Positions 1 through 8,811 of a stretch of DNA of 64,000 nucleotides are shown in pieces. How positions within the stretch are numbered: the stretch's first letter is position 1; each line of letters begins with the position of its first letter. The position numbers and the translations under genes were made by a program. Source of the stretch: Sedimentitalea xiamensis (GTDB lineage Bacteria > Pseudomonadota > Alphaproteobacteria > Rhodobacterales > Rhodobacteraceae); the NCBI RefSeq assembly GCF_030164465.1, contig NZ_JASNJE010000008.1:62001-126000 (forward strand), given 5' to 3'. The notes under the pieces are model-generated. The model did no database searches, had not been told where the DNA came from, and saw only the letters and a program-made list of their open reading frames with translations.

Positions 1-170
1 GGCGGCAGGGCGGATCCGGCGTTCCCGGCCGAAAGACGCCGCGGCCTGCCCCTTCATCTTTGCATCAAATACTCGAACAAGACGACAGCAAGAAGCGCCG
101 CGCTTGTCCTTGTCGTTGACCTTTCCGGCGGAATGGCCGTAACTGGCGGGCGCGCAGAACGGCAGCCTTC

Positions 171-1007
171 ATGACCCTTTTCGTTTTCCTCGCCGTCCTT
201 TTCGCGGCCTTCCTGCACGCTCTGTGGAACGCGTTGATCAAGGTCGGTGTCTCCAAGGTGACGGGGATGCTGATCATGACGCTGGTTCAGGGCGGGCTGG
301 GGCTGGTCGTCGCACTGACGCGGCCCTGGCCGGCGGCCGATGTGGTGCCTTGGCTGCTGGCCTCGGGCGTGTTTCATGCGGGATACAAGCTGTTTCTGGC
401 CTTTGCCTATGAACAGGGCGACCTGAGCCGGGTCTACCCGATCGCCCGGGGCGCGGCGCCGATGGTCGTCACCGGCATCAGCGCCCTGTTTCTGGCCGAT
501 GCGATCGCACCGGCGGAATATGCCGGCATCCTGGTGCTTGGAACCGGCATCGCGGTGATGGCGCGGGGCGCGTTCAGGAACGGCGAATCCCGCCGGCTGG
601 TGCCGCTGGCTCTGGGGTCGGCCCTGATGACGGCGGGCTATTCGCTGGTCGACGGGCTGGGCGCGCGCGTGTCGGGCGATGCGGTGATGTATGTGGGCTG
701 GCTGTTCGCGCTGGACGCGGTGATCTTCACGCCGATCTGCATCGCCCTGCGCGGCGGCGCGGTGCTGCGAGCGGGCGGGCGGGACTGGGCCATGGGCAGC
801 GCCGCGGCGGCGGCGTCCTACGGTGCCTACGCCATCGCGGTCTGGGCGATGACGCAGGCGCCCATCGCGCTGGTGGCGGCGCTGCGGGAAAGTTCAATCC
901 TGTTCGCGGTGCTGATCGGCTGGCTGGCCTTCGGTGACCGCATGGATGCGGGCAAGGCGCTGGCAGCGGGGCTGATCGTGCTGGGCATGATGCTGACAAG
1001 GCTCTAG
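171..1007 (+). CDS. EamA-family (DMT superfamily) membrane transporter
   Basis: Predicted inner-membrane transporter of the drug/metabolite superfamily. The 278 residues form about ten hydrophobic helices in two homologous halves (roughly residues 3-130 and 145-276), as is usual for EamA proteins. The first helix carries HALWNALIK, a signature often seen near the N-terminus of this family. The substrate cannot be predicted. The ATG opens directly into the first membrane helix, which supports the start, although no clear Shine-Dalgarno is seen. The gene ends only five bases before ogt, so the two may share a transcript. Bases 1-170 to its left hold nothing I can support. Confidence 0.85.
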   Translation: MTLFVFLAVLFAAFLHALWNALIKVGVSKVTGMLIMTLVQGGLGLVVALTRPWPAADVVPWLLASGVFHAGYKLFLAFAYEQGDLSRVYPIARGAAPMVVTGISALFLADAIAPAEYAGILVLGTGIAVMARGAFRNGESRRLVPLALGSALMTAGYSLVDGLGARVSGDAVMYVGWLFALDAVIFTPICIALRGGAVLRAGGRDWAMGSAAAAASYGAYAIAVWAMTQAPIALVAALRESSILFAVLIGWLAFGDRMDAGKALAAGLIVLGMMLTRL

Positions 1008-1012
1008 ACTCC

Positions 1013-1492
1013 GTGACCATGCCCCGAACCGAGAGCCCCGACTTGCGCCTGACAATCGACACGCCCACCGGCCCCGTGACCCTGACGGAACGCGACGGCG
1101 CGATCACCAGGCTGACCTGGGGCGGGCAGGCGGCTGATCGGAGCGATCTGCTCGATGCGGCGGCGCGGCAGCTCGCGGCCTATTTCGCGGATGCGACCGC
1201 CGGCTTCGATCTGCCGCTGCGGGTGGAGGGGAGCGATTTCCAGCGCGCGGTCTGCGCCGCCATGTGTCGCATTCCCGCCGGTCAGACCCGGACCTATGGC
1301 GACATCGCCTCGGATCTGGGCGTTCCGCCGCAGGCCGTAGGGCAGGCCTGCGGCAGGAACCCGATCCCGATCATCATTCCCTGCCACCGGGTTCTTGCCG
1401 CCGCCGGTCTTGGTGGATTTTCCGGCGCGGGCGGGATAGAGAGCAAGATTGCACTGCTGCGCCATGAAGGCGCCGCAGGATTGCTGATCTAG
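1013..1492 (+). CDS. ogt: Methylated-DNA--protein-cysteine methyltransferase
   Basis: Suicidal DNA repair protein that moves a methyl group from O6-methylguanine to its own cysteine. Of the 159 residues, the C-terminal half (about 74-157) is the helix-turn-helix DNA-binding and active-site domain. The family motif IIPCHRV gives the acceptor C124 with H125 and R126, the upstream GRNPIPI is the usual approach, and GIESK supplies the glutamate of the hydrogen-bond relay. There is no Ada-type N-terminal zinc domain, so this is the stand-alone Ogt form. The start is GTG at 1013 or ATG at 1019; neither has a strong ribosome site, and tight spacing to the transporter gene suggests coupling. Confidence 0.93.
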   Translation: MTMPRTESPDLRLTIDTPTGPVTLTERDGAITRLTWGGQAADRSDLLDAAARQLAAYFADATAGFDLPLRVEGSDFQRAVCAAMCRIPAGQTRTYGDIASDLGVPPQAVGQACGRNPIPIIIPCHRVLAAAGLGGFSGAGGIESKIALLRHEGAAGLLI

Positions 1493-1496
1493 ATCA
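1485..1496. promoter_or_regulatory. 12-bp perfect palindrome upstream of the Gre-like gene
   Basis: TGATCTAGATCA overlaps the ogt stop codon, about 58 bases before the next start. With flanks it reads CTGAT-N4-ATCAA, one base away from an FNR-type box. It may be a weak regulator site for the downstream gene or chance. Confidence 0.25.
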
Positions 1497-1554
1497 AGGC
1501 GCTGCGCACGCACGCCATCGACTGTGAACGAAATGACAAAACGAGGAGTCGGCA

Positions 1555-2022
1555 ATGACCGCACCCGGAGACCGCGCTGCGCTGAAAAAGGCCATCCACG
1601 ACAAGCTGATGTCACTGGAAGAGGCGGAACTTGCGACCGCGAAGGCGCATTATGAAAACTACCTGACGGAAAGCCGGCTGGACAGCCGGGAGACCCGCGA
1701 CACCGACGATCTGGCCGATGCCCGCGAAAGCGCCGATCTGGCGGCGGCGTTCGATCATCCGGTGCACACGCATCACGCCAAGATCGACGCCATCGAGAAC
1801 GCCGACTTCTCGCTGACGGACACGGTTGGGCCCGGCGCCGTGGTGGCGTTCAACAACCGGCATTTCGTGGTCATCGTATCGACGGTCAAGTTCGAGTGCG
1901 GGGGCGAAACCTACATGGGAATCTCGACCCAGAGCCCGATCTACAAGGCGATGCAGGGCCTGAAGGCAGGCGAATCCTTTTCCTTCAACGGGCGCGAGAT
2001 CGTGCTAGACGACGTGATGTGA
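1555..2022 (+). CDS. GreA/GreB-family transcription elongation factor-like protein
   Basis: The 155-residue protein has the two-part build of Gre factors. A helical, charged N-terminal part (about residues 8-75, likely a coiled coil) is followed by a C-terminal beta domain (about 85-155) ending in SPIYKAMQGLKAGESFSF, which matches the SPIGRAL-type loop of GreA/GreB. Gre factors enter the RNA polymerase secondary channel and trigger cleavage of backtracked RNA. The N-terminal sequence is divergent, so it may be a Gre-like anti-pausing or regulatory homologue rather than the main GreA. AGGAG lies eight bases before the ATG. It is convergent with pcs. Confidence 0.75.
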   Translation: MTAPGDRAALKKAIHDKLMSLEEAELATAKAHYENYLTESRLDSRETRDTDDLADARESADLAAAFDHPVHTHHAKIDAIENADFSLTDTVGPGAVVAFNNRHFVVIVSTVKFECGGETYMGISTQSPIYKAMQGLKAGESFSFNGREIVLDDVM

Positions 2023-2032
2023 TCGCGTGGTC

Positions 2033-2731
2033 TCAGTCGGCGTCGGGCAGCGGTATGATCTGCTGCGCGATGCCGGCGAAGACCAGGTAGACGCTGGTCA
2101 CGATCAACCCCCAATGCGCCCAGCTTTCCGGGTGGAAGTCCACCCAGGCCGCCCATCCGGCAAAGAAGGTCCAGCCCAGAGCCATCGGCAGGGTCACGGC
2201 GCGCCAGCGTTCCGTGCGCACCGGGTGCACGAACTTGAGCGGCAGGAACATGGCGATCGACAGCGCCGTGACCAGCGCCAGGATCACCCAGAAATTCGGC
2301 TCCAGCGCAAAAACCACGAGAACCACCATGTTCCAGCAACCGGGAAAGCCCGAGAACGAATTGTCCTTGGTTTTCATGCGGGTGTCGCAGAAATACATCG
2401 CGCTGGCGAAGGTGATGACGATGATTGCGACCCATCCGGTCCAGCCATCCATCAACCCGGACTGAAACAGCGCGAAGGCCGGGATGAAGACATAGGTCAG
2501 ATAGTCGATGATCAGGTCGAGCAACACGCCGTCGAACTGCGGCGCATAGTGCTTGACGTGGTATCGGCGCGCCAGCGGTCCGTCGATGCCATCGACGAAG
2601 AAGGCGACGACGAGCCAGAGGAACATGAGGCTCCATTTGGTTTCGGCGGCGGCGAGCATGGCAAGCATGGCGAACACCGCGCCGGTGGCCGTGAACAGAT
2701 GGACGAGAAGGGCGCGCATGGACAAGGTCAT
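2033..2731 (-). CDS. pcs: Phosphatidylcholine synthase
   Basis: Integral membrane enzyme joining CDP-diacylglycerol and free choline to make phosphatidylcholine. The 232 residues contain the Pcs version of the CDP-alcohol phosphotransferase motif: D50 G51, A54 R55, then exactly twelve residues to G68, D72 and D76. This longer spacing separates Pcs from ordinary CDP-alcohol transferases. About eight hydrophobic helices follow. I chose the ATG at 2731 (MTLSMRALL...) over the longer form starting at 2770, because the added residues are not hydrophobic and the family is usually about 230-250 residues. The pathway is typical of alphaproteobacteria living with hosts or algae that supply choline. 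Confidence 0.9.
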   Translation of the reverse strand: MTLSMRALLVHLFTATGAVFAMLAMLAAAETKWSLMFLWLVVAFFVDGIDGPLARRYHVKHYAPQFDGVLLDLIIDYLTYVFIPAFALFQSGLMDGWTGWVAIIVITFASAMYFCDTRMKTKDNSFSGFPGCWNMVVLVVFALEPNFWVILALVTALSIAMFLPLKFVHPVRTERWRAVTLPMALGWTFFAGWAAWVDFHPESWAHWGLIVTSVYLVFAGIAQQIIPLPDAD

Positions 2732-2815
2732 GCCCCGTTCTGCCGGATACGTTTTTGGGATGCAAAGCAAAAAACGGTTTTTGTCAGAGCGGTCCGGTTT
2801 TCGCGGCCAGGGCGG

Positions 2816-3736
2816 TCACGCCTTGGGATGGGTGCGGTTGTAGACATCCATCAGATGCGCCGTGTCGACGGCGGTATAGGCCTGGGTCGTCGATAGTGAC
2901 GCATGTCCCAGCAGTTCCTGAATGGCGCGCAGATCACCGCCCGCTTCCAGAAGATGGGTGGCGAAGCTGTGGCGCATGGCGTGGGGCGTCGCGGTGGCGG
3001 GCAGGCCGAGCTGAAGGCGCGTCCGCGCCATCACATCCTGGATCGTGCGCGGGTTCAGGGCGCCGCCGCGCACCCCGCGGAACAGCGGTTCGCTGCCGGT
3101 CAACGGATGCGGGCAGAGGCGGATATAGGCGGCCACCGAGTCGCGCGCGACATCCAGAACCGGCACCACCCGTTCCTTGCCGCCCTTGCCGACGATCCGC
3201 AGGACCCTGGGCAGCGGCGCGTCGGCCCCGGTCAGCCCCAGCGCTTCGGAGATGCGCAGCCCGCAGCCGTAAAGAAGCGTCAGAACCGCCGAATCCCGCG
3301 CGGCGACCCATGCCGTCGCATGTTGCAGGTCGACGGTTTCGATCATCGCGCGGGCGGCGTCCGGGGCCAGTGGGCGCGGCAGTTTCTTCTGGAACCTGGG
3401 GGACCGGGTGGACAGGACGGCGGTGGGTTCGAAGCCTTCGCGCTCCGCCAGCCAGCGGTAGAAATTCTTGACGGCGGACAGCTTGCGCGCCAGCGACCGG
3501 GCGCCGACCCCGCCGCTGCGGGCATGGGCCATCCAGGCCCGCATGTCGGCGACGGAGATCCTCTCCAGGGCGCGCAAGCCCTGCGGGGCGCCGTGATGCA
3601 GCGTCATGAAGGACAGGAAATCGCCGACATCGCCCTGATAGGCGGTGATGGTGTTGTCCGCCGCGCCGGCCAGCGCCTTCTGCCCTTCGAGCCAGTGCTG
3701 GAGGGCGTCGCGGCAGGCCGGCGAGATCAGGGTCAC
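2816..3736 (-). CDS. xerC: Tyrosine recombinase XerC
   Basis: Site-specific recombinase that resolves chromosome dimers at dif with XerD during division. At 306 residues it has the normal length. The N-terminal SAM-like core-binding domain spans about 8-98 and the catalytic domain about 120-300. Catalytic residues are visible: R161 in GCGLRISEALGL, K187 in GKGGKER, H252/R255 in HAMRHSFATH, H278 in LLGHAS and nucleophile Y287. The start is a GTG at 3736 whose GTGA overlaps the stop of the DUF484 gene; a longer frame to 3904 would run back through that gene and adds no domain. The four-base overlap implies translational coupling. Confidence 0.95.
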   Translation of the reverse strand: MTLISPACRDALQHWLEGQKALAGAADNTITAYQGDVGDFLSFMTLHHGAPQGLRALERISVADMRAWMAHARSGGVGARSLARKLSAVKNFYRWLAEREGFEPTAVLSTRSPRFQKKLPRPLAPDAARAMIETVDLQHATAWVAARDSAVLTLLYGCGLRISEALGLTGADAPLPRVLRIVGKGGKERVVPVLDVARDSVAAYIRLCPHPLTGSEPLFRGVRGGALNPRTIQDVMARTRLQLGLPATATPHAMRHSFATHLLEAGGDLRAIQELLGHASLSTTQAYTAVDTAHLMDVYNRTHPKA

Positions 3737-4428
3737 GACAGCCAGCGGCGCATCGAACGTTCCAGCACACCGGTGAAGAAGGCCATCAGGTCCGTGCCCT
3801 GTTGCGGGCTGAACCGCTTCGGGTCCTCGGAGCCGAGCAGGAGCATCCCCGGCAGGCGATCCGCGCCCAGATCCAGTTTCAGGCAGGCTTCGGACCGGAT
3901 CCATTCGGCGGCCTTGCCATAGACCCGTTCCGATGCCCCTTCGACCGCGCGCAACGTGATCTGCCGCGGCGCGTTGCCCCGTTCCCGCGTCAGATAGCTG
4001 TCGATGAAGCCCGGTTCTTCCACCGTCAGGATGCCGTCGTGCTGACGACCGGCCGGATCGGCGGACTCCAGGACCAGGGTCACGGTATCCACCCGCAGGA
4101 TCTCGGCCACGTCCCCGCCGAGGTCGCGCAGGAACTGTTCGAAATCGCCCGCGTCGAGCATCCGCAGGATCGCCCGATGCACCTGGTTGGTGCCTGCGAG
4201 GTTCTCATAGGCGGCGGCGATCACGCTTTGATGGGTGTTTTCCAGCCGGTCCAGCCGGTTTTCCAGCCGGTCCATCGCGATGCCGCGCATGTCCACGATG
4301 TTACCGCCCATGGCCCGTTCATTGGCGCCGATCAGGGCGCGCATCACGTCGTGATCGTCCAGAATGGCGTCCGGCTTGGCGATGATCGCGGCGCGCAGGG
4401 CGTCTTCGAGTTTCTGACTGCTGCTCAT
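3733..4428 (-). CDS. DUF484 family protein
   Basis: A 231-residue cytosolic protein of the DUF484 family, whose genes often sit directly before xerC, as here with a four-base overlap. The N-terminal third (about 1-80) is charged and helical, with a coiled-coil-like stretch rich in RLENRLDRLEN. The rest looks like a GAF-type sensor fold, though I cannot show a ligand site. Its biochemical role is unknown; constant linkage to xerC suggests a link to recombination or division. The start is supported by AGAGG seven bases upstream of the ATG. Confidence 0.85.
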   Translation of the reverse strand: MSSSQKLEDALRAAIIAKPDAILDDHDVMRALIGANERAMGGNIVDMRGIAMDRLENRLDRLENTHQSVIAAAYENLAGTNQVHRAILRMLDAGDFEQFLRDLGGDVAEILRVDTVTLVLESADPAGRQHDGILTVEEPGFIDSYLTRERGNAPRQITLRAVEGASERVYGKAAEWIRSEACLKLDLGADRLPGMLLLGSEDPKRFSPQQGTDLMAFFTGVLERSMRRWLS

Positions 4429-4514
4429 GGGAACCTCTTGTTGTTTTCGGGCCTTATAGCACGGCCCTTGGTATCGGGTCGCTGACCAATCCGAAACAAA
4501 AGTAAAACTTGTAT

Positions 4515-4553
4515 TAAATTCACCACGCCCGCCGCGGCGGAATGGGCGTGGTG
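4515..4553 (-). terminator. Terminator-like hairpin after the transaldolase gene
   Basis: Perfect 10-bp inverted repeat CACCACGCCC/GGGCGTGGTG (4521-4530 and 4544-4553) with a GC-rich 13-base loop, followed on the minus strand by an AT-rich tail. It lies 18 bases past the transaldolase stop and before the DUF484 start, so it probably separates the two units. Confidence 0.6.
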
Positions 4554-4570
4554 TGCCGGCGTCGCCGCGG

Positions 4571-5224
4571 TCAGAGGATCTTCTGGCCGGTCTTCGCCCA
4601 GTCGGCCATGAACTGTTCCAGTCCCTTGTCGGTCAGCGGGTGGCTGGCCAGGGCCTTGATGACGCCCGGCGGCGCGGTGATCACGTCGGCGCCGATGCGG
4701 GCGCTTTCGGTGACGTGGTTCACGGTCCGGATCGAGGCCGCGAGGATCTGGGTTTCGAAACCGTAATTGTCATAGATCGTCCGGATGTCGGCGATCAGCT
4801 CCATCCCGTCGAGATTGATGTCATCCAGCCGTCCGATGAAGGGGCTGATGAAGGTCGCGCCGGCCTTTGCCGCCAGCAGCGCCTGATTGGCCGAGAAACA
4901 CAGGGTGACGTTCACCATATGGCCTTCGCCGCTGAGCACCTTGCAGGTTTTCAGACCGTCCCAGGTCAGCGGCACCTTGACCGCGATGTTGTCGGCGATG
5001 GCGGCAAGCTTGCGGCCCTCGGCGATCATTTCGTCGGCGTTCAGGGCGACCACTTCGGCGGACACGGGGCCGTCCACCAGGTCGCAGATTTCTTTGGTGA
5101 CTTCGAGAATGTCGCGGCCCGATTTCAGAATCAGCGACGGGTTGGTGGTGACGCCATCGACCATGCCGAGAGCGTTGAGTTCGGCAATCGCGTCGATTTC
5201 GGCAGTGTCTACGAAGAATTTCAT
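4571..5224 (-). CDS. tal: Transaldolase / fructose-6-phosphate aldolase family protein
   Basis: Small class I aldolase of the TalC/MipB (type 3B) group, 217 residues, acting in the pentose phosphate pathway. It transfers a dihydroxyacetone unit from sedoheptulose-7-phosphate or fructose-6-phosphate. The N-terminus [10 protein letters not shown] and the GVTTNPS strand (residues 24-30) are family signatures, and the Schiff-base lysine is K83 in [10 protein letters not shown]. The fold is a single TIM barrel with no extra domain. Sequence alone does not separate true transaldolase from fructose-6-phosphate aldolase activity. It is divergent from priA with a 59-89 base spacer depending on the priA start. 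Confidence 0.92.
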   Translation of the reverse strand: MKFFVDTAEIDAIAELNALGMVDGVTTNPSLILKSGRDILEVTKEICDLVDGPVSAEVVALNADEMIAEGRKLAAIADNIAVKVPLTWDGLKTCKVLSGEGHMVNVTLCFSANQALLAAKAGATFISPFIGRLDDINLDGMELIADIRTIYDNYGFETQILAASIRTVNHVTESARIGADVITAPPGVIKALASHPLTDKGLEQFMADWAKTGQKIL

Positions 5225-5313
5225 GGGCAGCGTCCTTTGATGGGTTGGCCTTGGATCGGCTTGGCTTTACCCCATGAGCGGAGATGATCAAACCCCCAGA
5301 GAGGCGCGGCAGG

Positions 5314-7509
5314 TTGAGCGAGCGGGATTTCTTCGATCATGGCGCGCTCGTGGCCGTTCTGACGACGCAACCGCTTGACCGGCTGCTGGATTACAAGGCG
5401 CCCGAGGGGGGCTGCATGACCGGAGCATTCGTCGAGGTTCCCCTGGGACCGCGCAAGGTTCTCGGTGTGGTCTGGGGGCCGGGACAGGGCGATTTCGACC
5501 CGGCTAGGGTGCGCTCGGTCATCCGTGTGCTGGACGTGGCCCCGATGCGCGACGAGATGAAGACCTTCCTCACCCGCGCGGCGGATTACACCCTGACGCC
5601 GATGCCCGCGATGCTGCGCCTGGCGACGCGCGCGCCGGGCCTGTCGGACCCGCCGTCGATGCGCAAGGTCTATCGGCGCGGCGCGGGCGATCCTGATAGG
5701 ATGACCGACGCGCGCCGGCGGGTGATCGCGGCGCTCGACGACTTTGGCAGCCTGTCCTTCACGCTGAAGGAGCTGGCGGACATGGCCGGGGTCACGACAT
5801 CGGTGGTCAAGGGGCTGGTGAAACAGGGCGTCGTGCGCGAAGAGGACAGCCCGCGCGATCTGCCCTTGCCCCGGCTGGACCCGGCGCGGCCCGGCAAGGA
5901 GCTGACCGCGGACCAGGCCGCCGCCGCAAGGATCCTGTGCGAGTCCATTCGCGGCGAAAGCTATGGCACGACCCTGCTCAAGGGCGTCACCGGGTCCGGC
6001 AAGACCGAAGTCTACCTGGAAGCGGTGGCGGAATGCCTGCGCCGGGGGCGGCAGGCGCTGGTCCTGTTGCCGGAAATCGCCCTGACGGCCGAATTCCTGA
6101 CGCGGGTTCAATCCCGGTTCGGGGCGCTTCCGGCAGAGTGGCATTCGGGCGTGACCATGACCGAACGCAGGCGGGTCTGGAAAATGGTCGGCCGGGGCGA
6201 GGCCCAGCTCGTGGTCGGCGCGCGGTCAGCGCTTTTCCTGCCGTTCCAGAACCTCGGCCTCATCATCGTCGACGAAGAACACGACACGTCCTACAAGCAG
6301 GAAGACGGGGTGCTCTACAACGCGCGGGACATGGCGGTGCTGCGCGCGGCGATCTGCGGCGCGCAGGTGGTTCTGGCCAGCGCTACCCCCAGCCTGGAAA
6401 GCTGGGCGAACGCGCAGTCCGGCAAATACGGCATGGTGGAACTCGGATCGCGGTTTGGCCCGGCGGTGATGCCCGAGATGCGGGCCATCGACATGCGGGC
6501 CGAAAAGATGCAGGCCGGCACCTGGATTTCACCGACCCTGCGCAGGGCGGTCGAGGAGCGGCTGGCCAGGAACGAACAGGCGATGCTGTTCATCAACCGC
6601 CGGGGGTTCGCGCCGGTGACGCTGTGCCGGGCCTGCGGCCAGCAGATCGCGTGCGATCATTGCGATTCCCGGATGGTGGAACACCGGTTTCTGAAACGGC
6701 TGATGTGCCACCAATGCGGCGAGACACGGCCGATCCCGACCGTCTGCCCGTCCTGCGGGGCAGAGGACAAGCTCGCCCCCGTCGGCCCCGGCGTCGAACG
6801 GTTGGGCGAAGAGGCCGCGCAGGTCTTTCCCGATGCCCGCATCGCGGTGCTGAGCTCCGATCTCTTCGGCTCCGCGAGGGCGCTCAAGGCCGAGATCGAG
6901 AAGATCGCCGCCGGCGAGGCCGACATCGTCATCGGTACGCAACTGGTTGCCAAGGGGCACAATTTTCCGCTGCTGACCCTGGTGGGCGTGATCGACGCCG
7001 ACCTGGGGTTGCAGGGGGCGGACCTGCGCGCCGCCGAACGCACCTTTCAACTGATGCGGCAGGTCGCCGGGCGGGCAGGCCGGGCCGACAAGCCGGGAAC
7101 CGCGCTGTTGCAGACCTTTCAGCCGGAACATCCGGTGATCCGGGCGATCCTGTCGGGGGACGAAACCGCGTTCTGGCGTACCGAGGCCGCGGAACGGGAC
7201 GCGGCGGGCGTGCCGCCCTTCGGGCGCCTGGCGGGCATCATCCTGTCCGGGCCGGACGTGGCGCAGGTGTTCGATCTGGGCAACGCCCTGGCCCGCAACG
7301 ATGCGCCGCTGCGCGCCATCGGGGCGCAGGTGTTCGGCCCGGCGGCCGCGCCGATCGCGCGGATTCGCGGTCGTCACCGGGTGCGGCTGCTGGTCAAGGC
7401 GGCGAAATCCGCGCCGCTGCAGGACGCGCTGGCCCGCTGGATCGCGCCGGTCCGGCTGAAGGGCGACCTGCGGCTGAGCGTGGATATCGACCCGCAGAGT
7501 TTCTACTAG
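5314..7509 (+). CDS. priA: Primosomal replication restart helicase PriA
   Basis: 3'-to-5' superfamily 2 helicase that recognises stalled forks and reloads the replicative helicase. The N-terminal fork-binding domain (about 1-190) is followed by Walker A GVTGSGKT (near residue 224), a DEEH box (near 320) and two zinc knuckles in an eight-cysteine insert of four CxxC pairs (about 437-485). The C-terminal motifs include GTQLVAKGHNFP and the arginines of motif VI (QVAGRAGR). I prefer a TTG start at 5314, which has AGAGAGG nine bases upstream. An ATG at 5284 would add ten residues but its only SD-like bases abut the codon. The product is about 731 residues, normal for PriA. Confidence 0.95.
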   Translation: MSERDFFDHGALVAVLTTQPLDRLLDYKAPEGGCMTGAFVEVPLGPRKVLGVVWGPGQGDFDPARVRSVIRVLDVAPMRDEMKTFLTRAADYTLTPMPAMLRLATRAPGLSDPPSMRKVYRRGAGDPDRMTDARRRVIAALDDFGSLSFTLKELADMAGVTTSVVKGLVKQGVVREEDSPRDLPLPRLDPARPGKELTADQAAAARILCESIRGESYGTTLLKGVTGSGKTEVYLEAVAECLRRGRQALVLLPEIALTAEFLTRVQSRFGALPAEWHSGVTMTERRRVWKMVGRGEAQLVVGARSALFLPFQNLGLIIVDEEHDTSYKQEDGVLYNARDMAVLRAAICGAQVVLASATPSLESWANAQSGKYGMVELGSRFGPAVMPEMRAIDMRAEKMQAGTWISPTLRRAVEERLARNEQAMLFINRRGFAPVTLCRACGQQIACDHCDSRMVEHRFLKRLMCHQCGETRPIPTVCPSCGAEDKLAPVGPGVERLGEEAAQVFPDARIAVLSSDLFGSARALKAEIEKIAAGEADIVIGTQLVAKGHNFPLLTLVGVIDADLGLQGADLRAAERTFQLMRQVAGRAGRADKPGTALLQTFQPEHPVIRAILSGDETAFWRTEAAERDAAGVPPFGRLAGIILSGPDVAQVFDLGNALARNDAPLRAIGAQVFGPAAAPIARIRGRHRVRLLVKAAKSAPLQDALARWIAPVRLKGDLRLSVDIDPQSFY

Positions 7510-7533
7510 TCCCCGGATCGGGCGCGGACGGGT

Positions 7534-8595
7534 TCATGCCAGCGCCGCTTCGGCAGGCTGATCCACCAGCAGGTCCGTGAGCACCGCGCCGATCCACATG
7601 AAGAACAGGGCGCACCACGCCGTTCCGACAAAGATCGACCCGCCGGTCACGCCGGCGCCGATGGCGCATCCTCCGGCCAGCATGCCGCCAAAGCCCATGA
7701 GGGCGGCCCCGATCATGGCCTTGCGCATGGTGGCGGGACCGTCGAACGCCTGCCATTTCAGCTCGCCCGTGAACCCCGCCGCGAACAGAGCGCCGAGAAA
7801 GACGCCGGGCACCAGACCGACATCGAATTCGAGGATGGCGTTGCGATCCAGGAAGAACATCAGCGTGTGGGCGGACGGGCCGGTGAAGGTCGCGCTTTCG
7901 ATCTGCACCGGTTCGAACGCCACTTGCGAAAGCGAATAGGTCAGCACCCAGCCCAGGGCGACCGCGAAACCGACGCCCGATGCGAAGACCAGCCGCGACG
8001 CGCCGATCCGGTTCCGCCGCGACAGGACAAGTGCGACCACCGCGATCAGCAGCCCCAGGACCAGCCCCGCCCATTGCGGAACGCCGATGGTCGACAGCAG
8101 GTTCATGTTACGCCCGCCCTCGGTGATCCAGAGCGCCGCGATCCTGTCCCGCAGCGGCGACAGGATGCCCGAGAGGCTCATCTGGGCGACCACGGCGAAG
8201 ATCAGTCCCGACACGATGGATCGCATGTTGCCGGTCGCCGCCAGAACCAGCAGGCGGCCCGAACAGCCGCGCGCCAGCACCATGCCGGCGCCGAACATCA
8301 GGCCGCCGACGATGGCGCCGGACCAGCTTCCGGGCACGGCCATCATCCGGGCGTCAGCACTGTTCATCAGCCCGAAAAGCTGCGCGGCCTGCACCCAGAC
8401 CAGCGCCGTTGAAAAGGTCAGAAGCCAGACGGCCACCTTGTCTCCCATCCGGCCCCGTGCAAATTCGACCGTCGCCGCGCGCAGGCAGAACCGGGATCGC
8501 TGTGCCGCGATTCCGAACACCGTGCCGGTGACGAGTCCGAACAGGGCGGCGACAGGCGCTTCGCCGATGCGGTCGATGAGGCCTACGAGATCCAT
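7534..8595 (-). CDS. YeeE/YedE-family sulfur-compound transporter
   Basis: Inner-membrane protein of 353 residues with about nine or ten helices and the three conserved cysteine loops of the YeeE/YedE (DUF395) family: SRFCLRA (C37), ARGCSGR (C111) and GGCAIGAGVTGG near residue 318. Family members conduct thiosulfate or a related sulfur species inward, handing it along the cysteines. It is a fused two-repeat version, unlike the split small proteins seen in some genomes. GGAG lies seven bases before the ATG. It faces priA convergently and diverges from the MFS gene. No sulfurtransferase partner lies next to it. Confidence 0.88.
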   Translation of the reverse strand: MDLVGLIDRIGEAPVAALFGLVTGTVFGIAAQRSRFCLRAATVEFARGRMGDKVAVWLLTFSTALVWVQAAQLFGLMNSADARMMAVPGSWSGAIVGGLMFGAGMVLARGCSGRLLVLAATGNMRSIVSGLIFAVVAQMSLSGILSPLRDRIAALWITEGGRNMNLLSTIGVPQWAGLVLGLLIAVVALVLSRRNRIGASRLVFASGVGFAVALGWVLTYSLSQVAFEPVQIESATFTGPSAHTLMFFLDRNAILEFDVGLVPGVFLGALFAAGFTGELKWQAFDGPATMRKAMIGAALMGFGGMLAGGCAIGAGVTGGSIFVGTAWCALFFMWIGAVLTDLLVDQPAEAALA

Positions 8596-8811
8596 GGGCG
8601 CGCTCCGAATTCATTCACGAAACGCGATATATTGAAAACGCGGGCCGCGCGCATTGATGCAGATCAGATGCGTATCCGGCTGCGCCGGGCTAGGGCCCGC
8701 AGGGCCGCATCCCGTTCCCGCCCGCAGGCAAGAAAATGGCTCGCCAAGGTTCGCGAAGGGGCGTATGCCGTTCACATGACAACCATCGTTCCCATATCGG
8801 AGGCGCGGCAG

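Noticed and set aside
1-170. Start of a minus-strand gene running off the left edge (ATG at 56)
   Set aside because: Only 19 codons are visible, without a ribosome site or recognisable sequence; not supportable.
2816-3904. Longer XerC starting inside the DUF484 gene
   Set aside because: The added 56 residues have no match to the XerC N-terminal domain; the GTG at 3736 overlaps the previous stop as in coupled genes.
2816-4428. XerC with its neighbour as a mobile-element integrase module
   Set aside because: The DUF484-xerC pair is a standard core-genome arrangement; no att-like repeats or cargo genes are seen.
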